Assembly: GCA_029783825.1 (NCBI GenBank)
Contig: JAREIK010002049.1
Span: forward strand, 59,491 to 123,490
DNA: 64,000 bases
Direction: 5' to 3'
Source: Sapria himalayana
Taxonomy: Eukaryota > Streptophyta > Magnoliopsida > Malpighiales > Rafflesiaceae
Translations under genes and position numbers: made by a program
Part shown: in pieces, positions 25,501 through 37,857 of the stretch
Numbering within the stretch: position 1 is the first letter of the stretch
How the letters are laid out: each line of letters begins with the position of its first letter
Notes under the pieces: generated by a model
Told to the model about the DNA's origin: nothing
Seen by the model: only the letters and a program-made list of their open reading frames with translations
Database searches by the model: none

Positions 25501-28500
25501 AATATTTCTAATAAATTAAATTGATAAATAATTAAAATAAAAATTTAAAATTATACTTAATTAAAATTTAAATGAGATTTATGATTTATTATTAATGTAT
25601 ACCATTTTAATGGTTTAAGTATTTAGATGTTTGTCATTTGAAAATTTAGTGATTTATGTTTTTAGGCATTTAGTGGTTTATACGTTTTATTTAAACAATA
25701 AAATAATAAAAAAAATTTATAATTTTTTCTCATTTACATAAGTTATAACATTTGAAAATATAATAATATTTAAAATTTGTTTAAATTAAAATTTAATATT
25801 TACTTATAATAATATTAATAATTATATATCATATAAATTCAATATAAACTATTTTATTGATAGATATTATAATAATGATCAAAAATTAAATTAATAAACT
25901 ATTGATAAAAAGATAGAAATTAATTAAAAAATATTTACAAAATCTAAATTGATTCAAACTTAAAGTAAAATATATTACTGGATAATAATTTTAAATTTTT
26001 AAATTTTTACTTCTTTTATATGCGTATATATATTAGTTTCATTAAAAGTAAATTATTTAAATTATATTTGTCACTCAAAAAATTTATTTTGTAATAAATT
26101 TTTCTAAAAAATAAACTAATAAATAATTAAAATGAATATTTAAAATATTAATAAATTGAAATAAAAATTCAATTTATTAATTATTACGTAGTATATAACG
26201 GTTTAATGGTTTATGTATTTAGGCATTACGGGGTTTAGGAGTTTACTAATATAACTGTGTATGGATTTATTGGTTTATAGGTTGTATTTAAAAAATAAAA
26301 TAATAACAAATTTATTTTTATTATTTTTTCATATTTCCAAAGGTTATAACCTTTAAAAATATAATAATTTTTAAAATTTTTTCAAAAGTGAATTCAATAT
26401 TTAGTAATAATAATCATTATATTTATATAACATATAAATTCAATATAAATAATTTTAATGTTAAATATTCTAATAATGATCAAAAAATAAATTAATAAAC
26501 AATTATTAATAAGATAGATATAAATTAAAATATAATGACAAAACTAAAATGATTTAGAAGGAGAGCAAAATATATTACTATATAATAAATTTTAGTTTTA
26601 ATTTTTTTATTCTTTTTTTAAGTTTATCTATATTTTTCGATGAAAAATAATTTATATAAATCATTTTTGTCTAAATCATAATTTATTTTGTATTTAATAT
26701 TTATATAAAAATAAACAAATAAATAATTAAAATTAATATTTTAAATTATAATGAAAAAATGAATATTGAGATTTATAGTTTATTATTTAGGGTATACTAG
26801 TTTAAAAGGATTATCTTTTTAGCGTTTTCGAGATTTAGGAGTTATTGATTTAAGTGTTTAGGTATTTTGTGGTTTATAGGATTTATATTAAACAATGAGA
26901 TAACAAAAAAATTATTTTTGATATTTTCTCACAATTTCAAAGGTTATAACCTTTGAAAATATAATAATTTTAAAATTTTTTAAAAATGTGAATACAATAT
27001 TTTGTAATAATAATCAAAATAATTATATATAATCTAAACAAAATATTATGAATTTTATTGATAATATTAAATCAATTTCACAAAATAAATTAATATGTTA
27101 TTATTAATATGATAGATATAAATTAAAATATAATTGCAAAACCTAAAATTATTTAAAAATCAAACTAAAATTTATTACTAAATAATAATTTTATTTTTGT
27201 TTTTGCTTCTTTTTATAAGCTTATATTTTTTTTGATGAAAAATAAATTATATAAATTAAATTTGTATCACTCTTAATTTATTTTGTAATTAATATTTTAA
27301 TAATTATTTAATTTATATTTAAGGTTTACGAGTTTAAAGGTTTAAGTATTTAGGGACTTTTGTGTTAAGGAGTTTAGAGATTTTAGTGTTTCGTGATTTA
27401 GTGGTTTATAAGTTTTATTTAAACATTGATATAACATAAAATTTATTTTTTTTTTATTTTTTCTAATTTTTGAAGGTTATATCCTTTGAAAATATAATTA
27501 TTTTTATATTTTTTTCAAATGTAAATATAATATTTATTTATGATAATCTTCATAAATATAAGTCATTTAAATTCAATATAAATAATTACATTGCTAGATA
27601 TTATAATAATGATCAAAAAATAAATTAATAAACTATTATTAATAAAATAGTTAATATTTAAAAAGTATTTGAAGAATCTAAATTTATTCAAATCAAAGTA
27701 AAATATATTACTAAATAATAATTTTTTTTAATGTTTTGCTTTTTTTATAAGTTTATATTTTTGTTTTTAATAATAAATTATTTAAATTATATTTGTCTTA
27801 CTCATAATTTATTTTGTAATTTATAATTCTATAATAATAAACTAATAAATAATTAAAATGAAAATTTAAAATTATAATGAATACAAATAAAATTGAGATT
27901 TATCATTTATTATTCAATATATAACAGTTTAATGGTCTAAGTATTTAGGTGTTTTGTGGTTTAGAAGTTTAGTGATTTAATTGTTTAGACCTTTAGTGAT
28001 TTATAGTTTTTATATAAAGAATGAAAAAACAAAAAATTCAATTATTTGAATTTTTTTAAAATTTGAAGGTTATAACCTTTGAAAATATAATAATTTTTAT
28101 TTTTTTTAAATGTTAATATAATATTTAGTTATAATTATCTTAATAATTATATATAATGTAAACTCAATATAAATAATTTTATTGATAGATATTATAATAA
28201 TGATCAATAAATAAAGTAATAAACTAGTATTTATAAGAATGATATTAATTAAAATATAATTGTAAAATCTAAAATGATTCAAAATCAAAATAAGATTTAT
28301 TAATAAATAATAATTATTTATTTTTAAAAATTTGCCTTTTTTTATCAGCATTTTTTTTATGAAAAATAAATTATTTAAACTATATATATCCCACTAATAA
28401 GTTATTTTGTAATTAATATTTCTATAAAAATAAACTGATAAATAATAAAAATAAATATTTAAAATTATAATGAATACTAATAAAATTAGATTTATGATTT

Positions 28501-31500
28501 ATTATTTGGACTATACTAATTAAATGTTTTAAATATTTATGGGGTTCGGGGTTTTGGAGTTTAGTCATTTTAGAATTTAGTCATTTAGTGGTTTATAGGT
28601 TTTATATAAAAAATAAAATAACAAAAAATTTATTTTTGTTATTTTTTCTCATTTTTGAAGGTTATAACCTTTGAAAATATAATAATTTTTAATTTTTTTT
28701 TGAAAAGTTAATACAATATAAAGTTATAATAATCATAATAATTATATATAATATAAATTCAATATAAACTATTTTATTGATATTTATTATAATAATGATC
28801 ATAAAAAAGTAATAACCAATTATTAGTAAGATAATAATGTTTAAAATATATTAGCAAAACCCAAAATGACTCAAAATCAATGTGAAATTTTTTTCTAAAT
28901 ATTAATTTTAAAATTTTAAATTTTTGTATCCATTTAAAAGCCTATATTTTTTTTATGAAAAATAAATTATTTAAATTATATTTGTCTCACTAATATTTTA
29001 TTTTTTAATTTATATTTCTATAAAATCAAACTAATAAATAATTAAACTGTATATTTAAAATTATAATGAATACTAATAAAAATGAGATTTATGATTTATT
29101 ATTTAAGGTATAACTATTTAATTGTTTAAGTTTTTTGTGGTTTTGGGGTTAAGGAGTTTATTGATTTATATGTTTACACATTTTCATGTTTATAAGTTTT
29201 TTTTAATCAATGAAATAACTAAAAATTTATTTTTATGAATTTTCTTGATTTTCAAAGGTTATGACCTTTGAAAATATAATAATTTTTTAATAATTCTAAA
29301 ATATGAATACAATACTTAGTTATAATAATCTTAATAATTATATTTGTTGTATATTCAATATAAAAAAATGTATTAATATATATTATAAAAATGATCAAAA
29401 AATAAATTAATAAACTATTATTAATAAGATAGATATTAATTAAAATATATTTGCAGAATCCAAAATAATTCAAAATCAAAGTAAATTATTTTACAAAATA
29501 AAATTTTAAATTTTTGAAATTTAGTTTATTTTTATAAGCTTATATTTTTCATAAAAAATAATTTATTTAAATTATATCTCTCTCACTCATTATTTATTAT
29601 GTAATTAATATTTCTATAAAAATAAACTAAAAAAAATTAAAATTAATATTTAAAATTATAATGAATACAAATAAAAATGAGATTTATTATTTATTATTTT
29701 GGTTATATAGGTTTAATGGTTTAAGTATTTAGTGGCTTTTTGGGTTTAGGAGTCTAGAGATTTAAATGTTTAGGCATTTAGTGGTTTATAAGTATTATTT
29801 AAATAATAAAATAATAAAAAAATATTTTTGTGTTTTTTTATAATTTTTGAAGGTTATAACTTATAACCTTTGAAAATATAATAATTTTTAAATTTTTTTC
29901 AAATGTAAATATAATATTTAGTTATAATAACTTAATAATTATAAGACATTTTAATTGAATATAAGTAATTTTATTGTTCGATAATATAAAACTGATCATA
30001 TAATAAATTAATAAACTATTATTAATAAGATTGATCGCAATTAAAATATAATTCCAAAACCTATATATGATGATTCAAAATCAAAGTAAAATATATTACT
30101 AAATAATAATTTTTTGTTTTTAAATTTTTACTTCTTTATATAAGGTTATTTTGTTTTGATTAAATATAAATTATTAAAATTATATTTGTTTCACTCATTA
30201 TTTATTTTGTGATTGATATTTGTATAAAAATAAACTGATAAATAATTAAAATGAATATTTAAAATTATAATGAATACAAATTAAAATGAGATTTATGATT
30301 TATTATATATGGTACACCAGTTTAATGGTTTGATTATTTAGGAGTTTTGTTGTTTAGAAGTTTAGCAATTTATGTTTTTAGGCATTTAGTGGTTTATAGG
30401 TTTTATTTATATAATAAAAATTTAAAATTCTTTTTTTGATTTTTTCTGATATATAAAGGTTATAATTTTAGAAAATAAAATAATTTTTAAAATCTTATGA
30501 AATGTGAATACAATGTATAATTATATTAATCTTACTAATTATATATCATATAACTTCAATATAAATAATTTTAATGATAGATATTATAATAATGATCAAA
30601 AATTAAATTAATAAACTATTATTAATAATATAAATATTAATTAAAATATATGTTTATAACAAAAAATGATTCAAAATCAAATCAAAATATATTACTAAAT
30701 AATAAAATTTAATTTTTAAAATTTTCCTTCTTTTTATAAGCTTAATTTTTTTTATTAAAAAAATTATTTAAATAATATTTGTCTCACTCGAAATTTATTT
30801 TGTAATTAATTTTTCTAAAAAATTAAACGATAAATAATTAAAATTAATATTAAAAATTATAATAAATAGAAATAAAAATGAGATTTATTATTTATTAAGT
30901 AGTATATAGTTGTTAAAAGGTTTATGTATTTAGGGGTTTCGGGATTTATGAGCTTACTGATTTAAGTAAGTAAGCATTTAATGATCTATAGGTTTTATTT
31001 AAAAAATGAAATAACAAAAAATTTATTTTTATTATTTTTCGTCATTTTTTAAGGTTATTACCTTTGAAAATATAATAATTTTTAAATTTTTTTCAAAAGT
31101 GAATATAATATTTAGTTATAATAATCATTATATTTATATATCATATAAATTCAATATAACCAATTTTATTGATAAATATTCTAATAATGATCAAAAAATA
31201 AATAAATAATCTATTATTAATAACATAGATATCAATTAAAATATAATTACAAAACCTAAAATGATTCATAAGCAAAGCAAAATATATTACTATATAATAA
31301 TTTTTTGTTTTGAAATTTTTTTTTTAAAGTTTATCTATATTATTTAAATTAAAAATAATTTATATAAATTATAGTTGTGTAACTCATAATTTATTTTGTA
31401 ATTAAAATTTATATAAAAATAAACAAATAAATAATTAAATTTTATTATTTAAAATTAAAATGGAAAAAAATGATATTTATTCTTTATTATTTAGGATATA

Positions 31501-31620
31501 CCGGTTTAATTTAAATTAGATCTGTCTCACTAATAATTTATTTTTTAATTATATTTCTATAAAAATAAACTGATAAATAATTAAAATAAAAATAAAATTA
31601 TACTGAATAATTAAAATAAT
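19528..31620 (-). repeat. AT-rich satellite array, reverse orientation, block C
   Basis: About 19 monomers with the octamer block in complement (GGTTTATAGGTTTTATTTAA and variants) near 19745, 20160, 20765, 21370, 21975, 22570, 23580, 24323, 24925, 25675, 26275, 26870, 27405, 28000, 28590, 29188, 29785, 30395 and 30980. Typical spacing is 590-610 bp; 23580-24323 and 24925-25675 are the long class, 26870-27405 is the short class. The monomer at about 20220-21130 is nearly identical, inverted, to 12210-13070. The array ends mid-monomer at about 31620, where non-satellite DNA begins. Short open frames such as 20835-21062 or 29252-29479 are satellite translation. Confidence 0.93.
22640..23075. repeat. 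Expanded AT simple-repeat patch inside one monomer
   Basis: Roughly 430 bp built from shuffled copies of ATAATAATC, ATAATTATTATGAATA and TTTATAATAATTATGAATAA. Three copies of the word TAAGTAAGTATAT are embedded at irregular spacing, with TCATATAAATTTATAATAAT between them. It occupies the segment where normal monomers have a single ATAATAATCATAATAATTAT, and it stretches that monomer to about 1010 bp. It looks like local slippage or template-switch amplification of that segment. Many sub-blocks are self-complementary. Confidence 0.85.
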
Positions 31621-31650
31621 TTATTATGTTTCTCTCTCAACTCTAGAATG

Positions 31651-32159
31651 ATTGCTAAAGCTCTAACCAAAATAATAGGAGCTTTTGCTTTATCTCTATT
31701 ATGTCTCATCATATTTGATGTTTAATCACTGGGCTATCAAAGGTAATTTGACTTATGTATGCTAACAGACTAATACAAAGTTGTACCCCTATGTGTTGAA
31801 ATAGCTAGTTGTTGAGGATGCTATATATATTGATTATTGTAATTTCTTCTAACATATCTCTCATACACACACTCAAAAAAAAATTTTTAAAACATAGTTC
31901 ACCTCTAAAAAAATAACAACCTCGTAGCCTATTAGAACAAACTAGCCCCAGGGTGGTTTGAGCATGGCAAGAAGTATGGGCTCTCTTTCAATCGAGAATG
32001 AAAAAATTTATTTTATTGGCATGTCTAAGCCTTTTTTTTATAACCTAATGGATATGAAAAGTATCATTTCTTTCTTTTTATATTAAATGAGTTATTTTTA
32101 CAAGCTCACAATACGTAAAAAAGGTGTAAATAAATCATATTCAAATGTATAAAAGGTTT
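31651..32159 (+). repeat. Non-satellite segment, inverted copy of 1-509
   Basis: Reverse-complement partner of the window start, full length, roughly 93 percent alike by eye. Immediately to its left, 31631-31650 (TTCTCTCTCAACTCTAGAAT) has no counterpart in the other copy, so the two copies join satellite at different points. Function unknown. Confidence 0.85.
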
Positions 32160-32199
32160 TAATCATTGCTCAAAATATTAGTATTGCATATTGACGCTT

Positions 32200-32660
32200 G
32201 AGGTCACAAATCAGAGGAAAAAGCCATAGTGATATTTCCAATCCCAAGAATTTTAGCTAAAGAAAGTTATAAAAAGTCGTACTCGAGCTTTAACTATTTT
32301 TAGGGTCATGACTTTTGCTCTTGAGGAATGTCCAAAGTTACAATCATTCCTTGTGCAATGACTTTACAATATAAAGATAAAAAGCACAAGCTATGGTCAT
32401 ATCCAATACTTTGACCCAGTATTATAGTGATTAAATATGTATTCATGATCATTCTTAGTGCCATAACAATATGTTCAACAGAGACACAAGTTATGGCATA
32501 TTCTCATCGATATGATTTTGTGTTCAAGAGACAAAATATAGAATCATGACCATTGCTAATACTACAATAATCGAAAGCAAGAAAGAGACTGAATCCATAA
32601 CTCACCCCTTGAGTCATGACTTTGTGTTACATATACAAAATGATAAATCCTTGATATTCC
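32200..32660 (+). repeat. Degenerate tandem repeat of about 100 bp
   Basis: Related phrases recur at offsets of 100 bp: GCACAAGCTATGGTCAT at 32384 and ACACAAGTTATGGCATA at 32484; ATTCATGATCATTCTTAGTG at 32441 and GAATCATGACCATTGCTAAT at 32541. TCATGACTTT-like words at about 32307, 32511 and 32612 extend the pattern to about four units. Copies are much diverged. Short open frames crossing this area are not convincing. Confidence 0.6.
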
Positions 32661-32726
32661 TAAAAGTCGTTAATTTCAATTTAAATTTAATACTTAGTCA
32701 TTTGATTATAAAAGTGCAAAACATGA

Positions 32727-32803
32727 GATTTAGGATTTAGGGTTTATGGACCAGGGTTATAGTTTATGGTTTAAGGTTTGAATTTTAAATTTTAGGGTTT
32801 ATG
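32727..32803 (+). repeat. Degenerate telomere-like patch
   Basis: Contains two exact plant telomere heptamers TTTAGGG (32736-32742 and 32791-32797) among variants such as TTTAGGA, TTTATGG, TTTAAGG and TTATAGT. This lies outside the satellite proper and mixes heptamer and other spacings, unlike the octamer blocks of the array. Confidence 0.6.
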
Positions 32804-33080
32804 GTTTTTTTTGTTTTTTTGGAAAATACACACTTTATTTATAATTTAGGCACACAACTTACAAGAGACTAAAAAGCTAACTAATTTAGGTTAGTCCACC
32901 AAATCCTAGGCACCTTATTGATTCTATGCATAAAATACATAAAAAACATAATGCCTAATAATTCCAAGCGCACGAATACAACTAAAATCACCTGGCATTC
33001 CCAGACTTCAGAGTTGGCATTGAGTCATTATGCTCACTACGTCCTTTCCATTCGGATTTGTCCAAGCCTTTTGGAGGAAC
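32804..33080 (-). pseudogene. Possible 3' end of an unidentified transcript (retrocopy or gene fragment)
   Basis: On the minus strand, an AATAAA signal (32834-32839) lies about 13 bp before an A-rich tract (complement of the T-rich 32804-32820), the arrangement of a polyadenylated 3' end. Farther up the same strand, a 30-codon open stretch ends in TGA at 32988-32990. It begins next to an acceptor-like ATCATTCAG at 33081 and includes the residues LDKSEWKGRSEHNDS. I do not recognise the protein. The two hints conflict: a genomic poly(A) suggests a processed copy, while the acceptor-like site suggests an unspliced gene fragment. Either could be chance in A/T-rich DNA. Confidence 0.25.
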
Positions 33081-34092
33081 CTGAATGATGCACCATATTA
33101 AAACTATGCAAATATAAGATTGTGCATGGGTGTGACATACAACATCAAGCATTTGCCTATGTCATTGCTATGCAATGGAATGCATGTAAAACTGAATACC
33201 CATATATCCACAAGTCCATATCTACGGCACTTTGTCAATTCATTCTAATCTCTGAATTCCACATTCTTTTCATCCAATGATCCTCAAAAGAGTATCTCTT
33301 GGGTTAGAATGCTTCCTCCTCGAGCTCCAAGAAGTGTAAGTATGTTGCACCGACAAAATATCAAAAAATATGCATGCATCGGTGTGCATGTGTGATGAGG
33401 TCCATCTCATAGTCAAATTATCTACGCGTACAACCAAGCTATAATACTAGTAAAATTACAAAATGCTATAAAGATGGGTCTTCTACTCTCGAGAGTGTAG
33501 CATCGCCTAATGTGTATTTACATAATGCATTAATAGGCCCCACTTAGAGATACTCATGGGTCCAGTTTCCTCTCATTGCATGCTACATAGAGACCAGACA
33601 AGATTGTGTGTGTGAGTATGTATTGATCCGTCTCTACAAGTACATGGTGCATACAAACTCCAAAATACAAATAAGACTACAAATATTAACTACAAGTTTC
33701 AATCTTTCGCTCCCGTGTGGCTGGTCTGGACTCCATTGCTTACTGGCCCTGCTTGGTAATGCTTCGGATTTTTCCGGCTCTCCAATTAATCATGGATTAC
33801 CCGCTACTCCTGTTGGGTGACGGTTGAGTGGCCCTTTATGCTGCCTGATAGGGCTAGTGGGACACTCTCCTAGCTACTCCTAGGTTTACTTCCGACTGCT
33901 TTGCTCGGTCTCGTCAGTTTTCAGAATCTTTTCATCCTGGCTTGCTAGTGGGTCCCTCTACAAGATGGTGGCACATTCTTCTAGCTGCTTCTAAGTCTTG
34001 CTGGCCCCTCTTAATGCTACACCAAAATAGATAAGAATATGTGCACGTGTGTACTATGGTCCATCTCTATGTGTGTGTGGTGCAGCAGTATC
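33081..34092. other. Unassigned non-satellite DNA, relatively G+C-rich on its right side
   Basis: No family recognised. The phrase GGTCCATCTC (or CCGTCTCTA) within TGTG-rich surroundings recurs near 33400, 33630 and 34050. GCTAGTGGG followed by TCTCCTAGCT or TTCTTCTAGCT recurs near 33850 and 33945. These hint at old internal repeats. The 70-codon open frame from 33608 has no recognisable domain and I do not call it a gene. Confidence 0.5.
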
Positions 34093-35324
34093 AGGGTTTA
34101 GAAGTTTAGTAATTTAACTATTTAGGTATTTTGTGGTTTATAGGTTTTATTTAAATAAATAAATAACAAAAAATAATTTTATGATTTTTTCTCATTTTCA
34201 AGGTTATAACCATTGAAAATATTATAATTTTTAATTTTTTTTCAAATGTTAATATAATATTTAATTATAATAATCATAAAAATTAAATATCATGTGAATT
34301 TAATATAAATAATTGTATAGATCGATATTATAATACTGATCATAAAATAGATTAATAAACTATTATTAATAAGATAGATATTAATTAAAATATATTTGCA
34401 AAACCTAAAACGATTCAGAATCAAAGCAAAATATATTACTATATAATAATTTTTTGTTTGAATTTTTTTTTCTTTTAAAAAGTTTATCTATAATTTTTTG
34501 ATGAAAAATAATTTATATAAATTATTTTTGTCTAGCTCAATTTATTTTGTAATTAATATTTATATATATATAAACAAATAAATAATTAAAATGAATATTT
34601 AAAATTATAATGAAAAAAAATGAGATTTATTATTTATTATTTAGGGATACTATTTTAATTTAAATTATATCTATAACACTAATAATTTATTTTGTAATTA
34701 ATATTTCTATAAAAATAAATTGATAACTAATTTAAATAAAAATTTAAAATTATACCGAATAAAAATTAAAATGAGATTTATGAATTATTATTTATGTTTA
34801 CTAGTTTAATGGTTTAAGAATTTAAAACTTTTGTCACTTAGTATTTTAGCGATTTATGTTTTTAGGCATTTAGTGGTTTATAGGTTTTATTTAAACAATG
34901 AAATAACAAAAAAAATATTTTTGATATTTTTTCACATTTTCAAAGGTTAAGCTTTGAAAATATAATAAATTTAAACTTTTTTAAAATGTGAATACAATAT
35001 TTAGTAATAATAATCATTATAATTATATATAATATAAACTAATTATAAACAATTTTATTGCTAGATATGATATCAAATATCAAAAAAATAAATTAATATG
35101 CTATTATTAATATTATAGATATAAATTAAAATATAATTAAAAAACCTAAAGTGATTCAAAAACAATGTAAAATTTATTACTAAATAATAATTTTTGTTTT
35201 TTAGTTTTTGCTTCTTTTTATAAGTTTATATATTTTTTTGATGAAAAAGAAATTATTTAAATTATATTTGTATCACTCATAATTTATTTTGTAATTAATA
35301 TTTCAATATATAATTTAAATTATA

Positions 35325-35426
35325 TTAAAGGTTTATGAGTTTAAAGGTTTAAGTATTTAGGGGCTTCGGGGTTTAGGAGTTTAGGGATTTATGTGTTTAG
35401 GCATTTAATGGCTTATAAGTTTTATT
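35325..35426 (-). repeat. Octamer block in reverse orientation, G-rich variant
   Basis: Reads as TTTAGG-like octamers, with GTATTTAGGGGCTTCGGGG and GTTTAGGAGTTTAGGGAT. The GGGGCTTCGGGG word marks a monomer subtype that recurs at about 43390, 53250 and 53790, and as a variant at 27345 and 58185. It is useful as a higher-order landmark. Confidence 0.8.
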
Positions 35427-37231
35427 TAAACAATGATATAACAAAAAATTTATTTTTGTTATTTTTTATCATTTTTGAAGGTTATAACCTTTGAAAATAT
35501 TATAATTTTTAATTTTTTTTATATGTGAATACTATATTTAGTTATGATAATCTTAATGATTATATATCATGTAAATTCAATACAAATAATTATATTGATA
35601 GATATTATATTAATGATCAAAAAATAAATTAATAAACTATTATTAATAAGAAAGATTTTATTTAAAATATATTTGCAAAACGTAAATTAATTCAAAATCA
35701 AAATAAAATATATTACTAAATAATAATTATTTTGATGTTTTGCATCTTTTTATAAGTTTATATTTTTTTTATTAAAAGTAAATTATTTAAATTATAATTG
35801 TCTTCCTCATAATTTACTTTTAATTTATAATTCTATAAAAATAAACTAATAAATAATTAAAATGAATATTTAAAACTATAATGAATACAAATAAAATATA
35901 GATTTATAATTTATTATTTATTATTTAGGATATACTAGTTTAATGGTTTTTGTATTTAGGTGTTTTGGGGTTTAGTGATTTAAGTGTTTAGGACTTTAGT
36001 GATTTACAGTTTTTATTTAAATAATAAAAAAATAAAAAATTTAATTTTTTGATTTTTTTTTAATTTTTGAAGGTTACCTTTAAAAATATAATAATTTTTA
36101 ATTTTTTTAAAATGTGAATATAATATTTATTTATAATAATCTTAATAATTATATATAATGTAAACTCAATATAAATAATTTTATTAATACATATTATAAT
36201 AATGATTAATAACAAATTAATAAACTATTATTAATAAGAATGATATAAATTAAAATAGAATTACAAATTCTAAAATGATTCAAAATCAAAATAAAATATA
36301 TTACAAAATAATAAATTTTTGTTTTTAAAATTTTGCCTCTTTTTATAAGCATATATATTTTTTTTGATGAAAAATAAATTATTTAAAATAGATCAGTCTC
36401 ACTAATAATTTATTTTGTAATTAATATTTCTATAAAAATAAACTGATAAATAAATAAAATAAAAATTTAAAATTATACTTAATAAAAATTAATTTCAGAT
36501 TTATGATTTTTTACACCTATTTAATGGTTTAAGTATTTAGAGGTTTTGTCGTTTAGGAGTTTAGAAATTTATGCTTTTAGGCATTTAGTGGTTTATAGGT
36601 TTTATTTAAACAATAAAATAACAAAAAAAAATTGTAATTTTTTCTAATTATTATAGGTTATAACCTTTGAAAATATAATAATATTTAAAATTATTTGAAA
36701 TGTGAATATAATATTTAGTTATTTAAATATTAATAATTATATATCATATAAAAAAAATATAACCAATTTTATTGATAGATAATATAATAATGATCAAAAA
36801 TTAAATTAATAAACTATTAATAATAAGATAGATATTAATTAAAAAATATATACAATACCCAAATCGATTCAAGATTAAACTATAATAAATTACTGTATAA
36901 TAATTTTTAATTTTTAAATTTTTACTTCTTTTATAAGCATATATATATTTTTTATGATTATAAATAAATTATTTAAATTATATTTGTTGCACTCATAATT
37001 TATTTTGTAATAAATATTTTATAAAAATAAACTAATAAATAAATACAATCAATAATTAAAATTATAATAAATAAAATAAAAATTAGATTTATTAATTATT
37101 AAGTAGTATATAGTGGTTTAATGGTTTATGTATTTAGGAGTTTACTGATTTACCTATATATACATTTAGTGGTTTATATGTTTTATTTAAAAAATAAAAT
37201 AACAAAAAAATTATTTTTGTTATTTTTTGAT

Positions 37232-37259
37232 ATTTTCAAAGGTTATAACCTTTGAAAAT
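37232..37259. repeat. Perfect 28-bp satellite palindrome (reverse array)
   Basis: Same dyad as in the forward array; being a perfect palindrome it reads identically in both orientations. Further perfect copies lie at 38553-38580, 40304-40331 and 57757-57784. Confidence 0.9.
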
Positions 37260-37566
37260 ACAATAAATTTTAAATTTTTTTCTAAAGTGAATACAATCTT
37301 TAGTTATAATAATCATTATATTTATATATCATATAAATTAAATATAAATAATTTTATTGATATATATTCTAATAATGATCAAAAATTAAATTAATAATCT
37401 ATTATAAATAAGATATATATCAATTAAAATATAATTACAAAACCTAAAATGATTTAGAAGCAAAGCAAAATATATTATTATATAATAATTTTTTGTTTTC
37501 AATTTTTTTTTTCTTTTAAAAAGTTTATGTATATTTCTATGATGAAAAATAATTTATATAAATTAT

Positions 37567-37857
37567 ATTTTTTGAACTCATAATTTATTCTGTAATTAAT
37601 ATAGTTATAAAAATAAACAAATAAATAATTAAAATGAATATTTAAAATTATAATGAAAAAAAGATGAGATTTATTATTTATTATTTAGGGATACCGGTTT
37701 AATTTAAATTAGATCTGTCTCACTAATAATTTATTTTGTAATTAATATTTCTATCAAAATAAATTTGATAAATATTTAAAATAAAAATTAAAACTATACT
37801 GAATACAATTTAAAATGAGATTTATGATTTATTATTACTGTATACCAGTTTAATGGA
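37567..37857 (-). repeat. Internal ~145-bp duplication defining the long monomer class
   Basis: The segment CTCATAATTTATT through TATTTAGGGATACCGG is followed about 145 bp later by a second copy (CTCACTAATAATTTATTTTG through GTATACCAGTTTAATGG), linked by TTAAATTAGATCTGTCTCAC. The same arrangement produces every monomer of about 740-750 bp (for example near 45720-45900, 50760-50930, 56110-56290 and 57470-57620). It therefore arose once and spread with the array. Confidence 0.8.

Larger units (their letters stand above)
31621..34092. other. Non-satellite block interrupting the array
   Basis: About 2.47 kb of DNA with normal plant-like composition. Satellite stops around the TATACTGAATA segment at about 31610-31620 and restarts near 34093 at GGGTTTAGAAG, with about 75 bp of the monomer missing. 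No target-site duplication is visible, so the block is not a simple insertion. It contains an inverted copy of the window's first 509 bp, a degenerate 100-bp repeat, a telomere-like patch and a possible 3' end of a retrocopied transcript. It also contains an unassigned, relatively G+C-rich stretch (about 33660-34080). Confidence 0.8.

Noticed and set aside
32546..32740. 64-codon open frame
   Set aside because: It runs across the degenerate 100-bp repeat into the telomere-like patch, has no domain, and is best explained by chance.
33608..33820. 70-codon open frame in the unique island
   Set aside because: No recognisable domain, no supporting context, and a length easily reached by chance in DNA of this composition.
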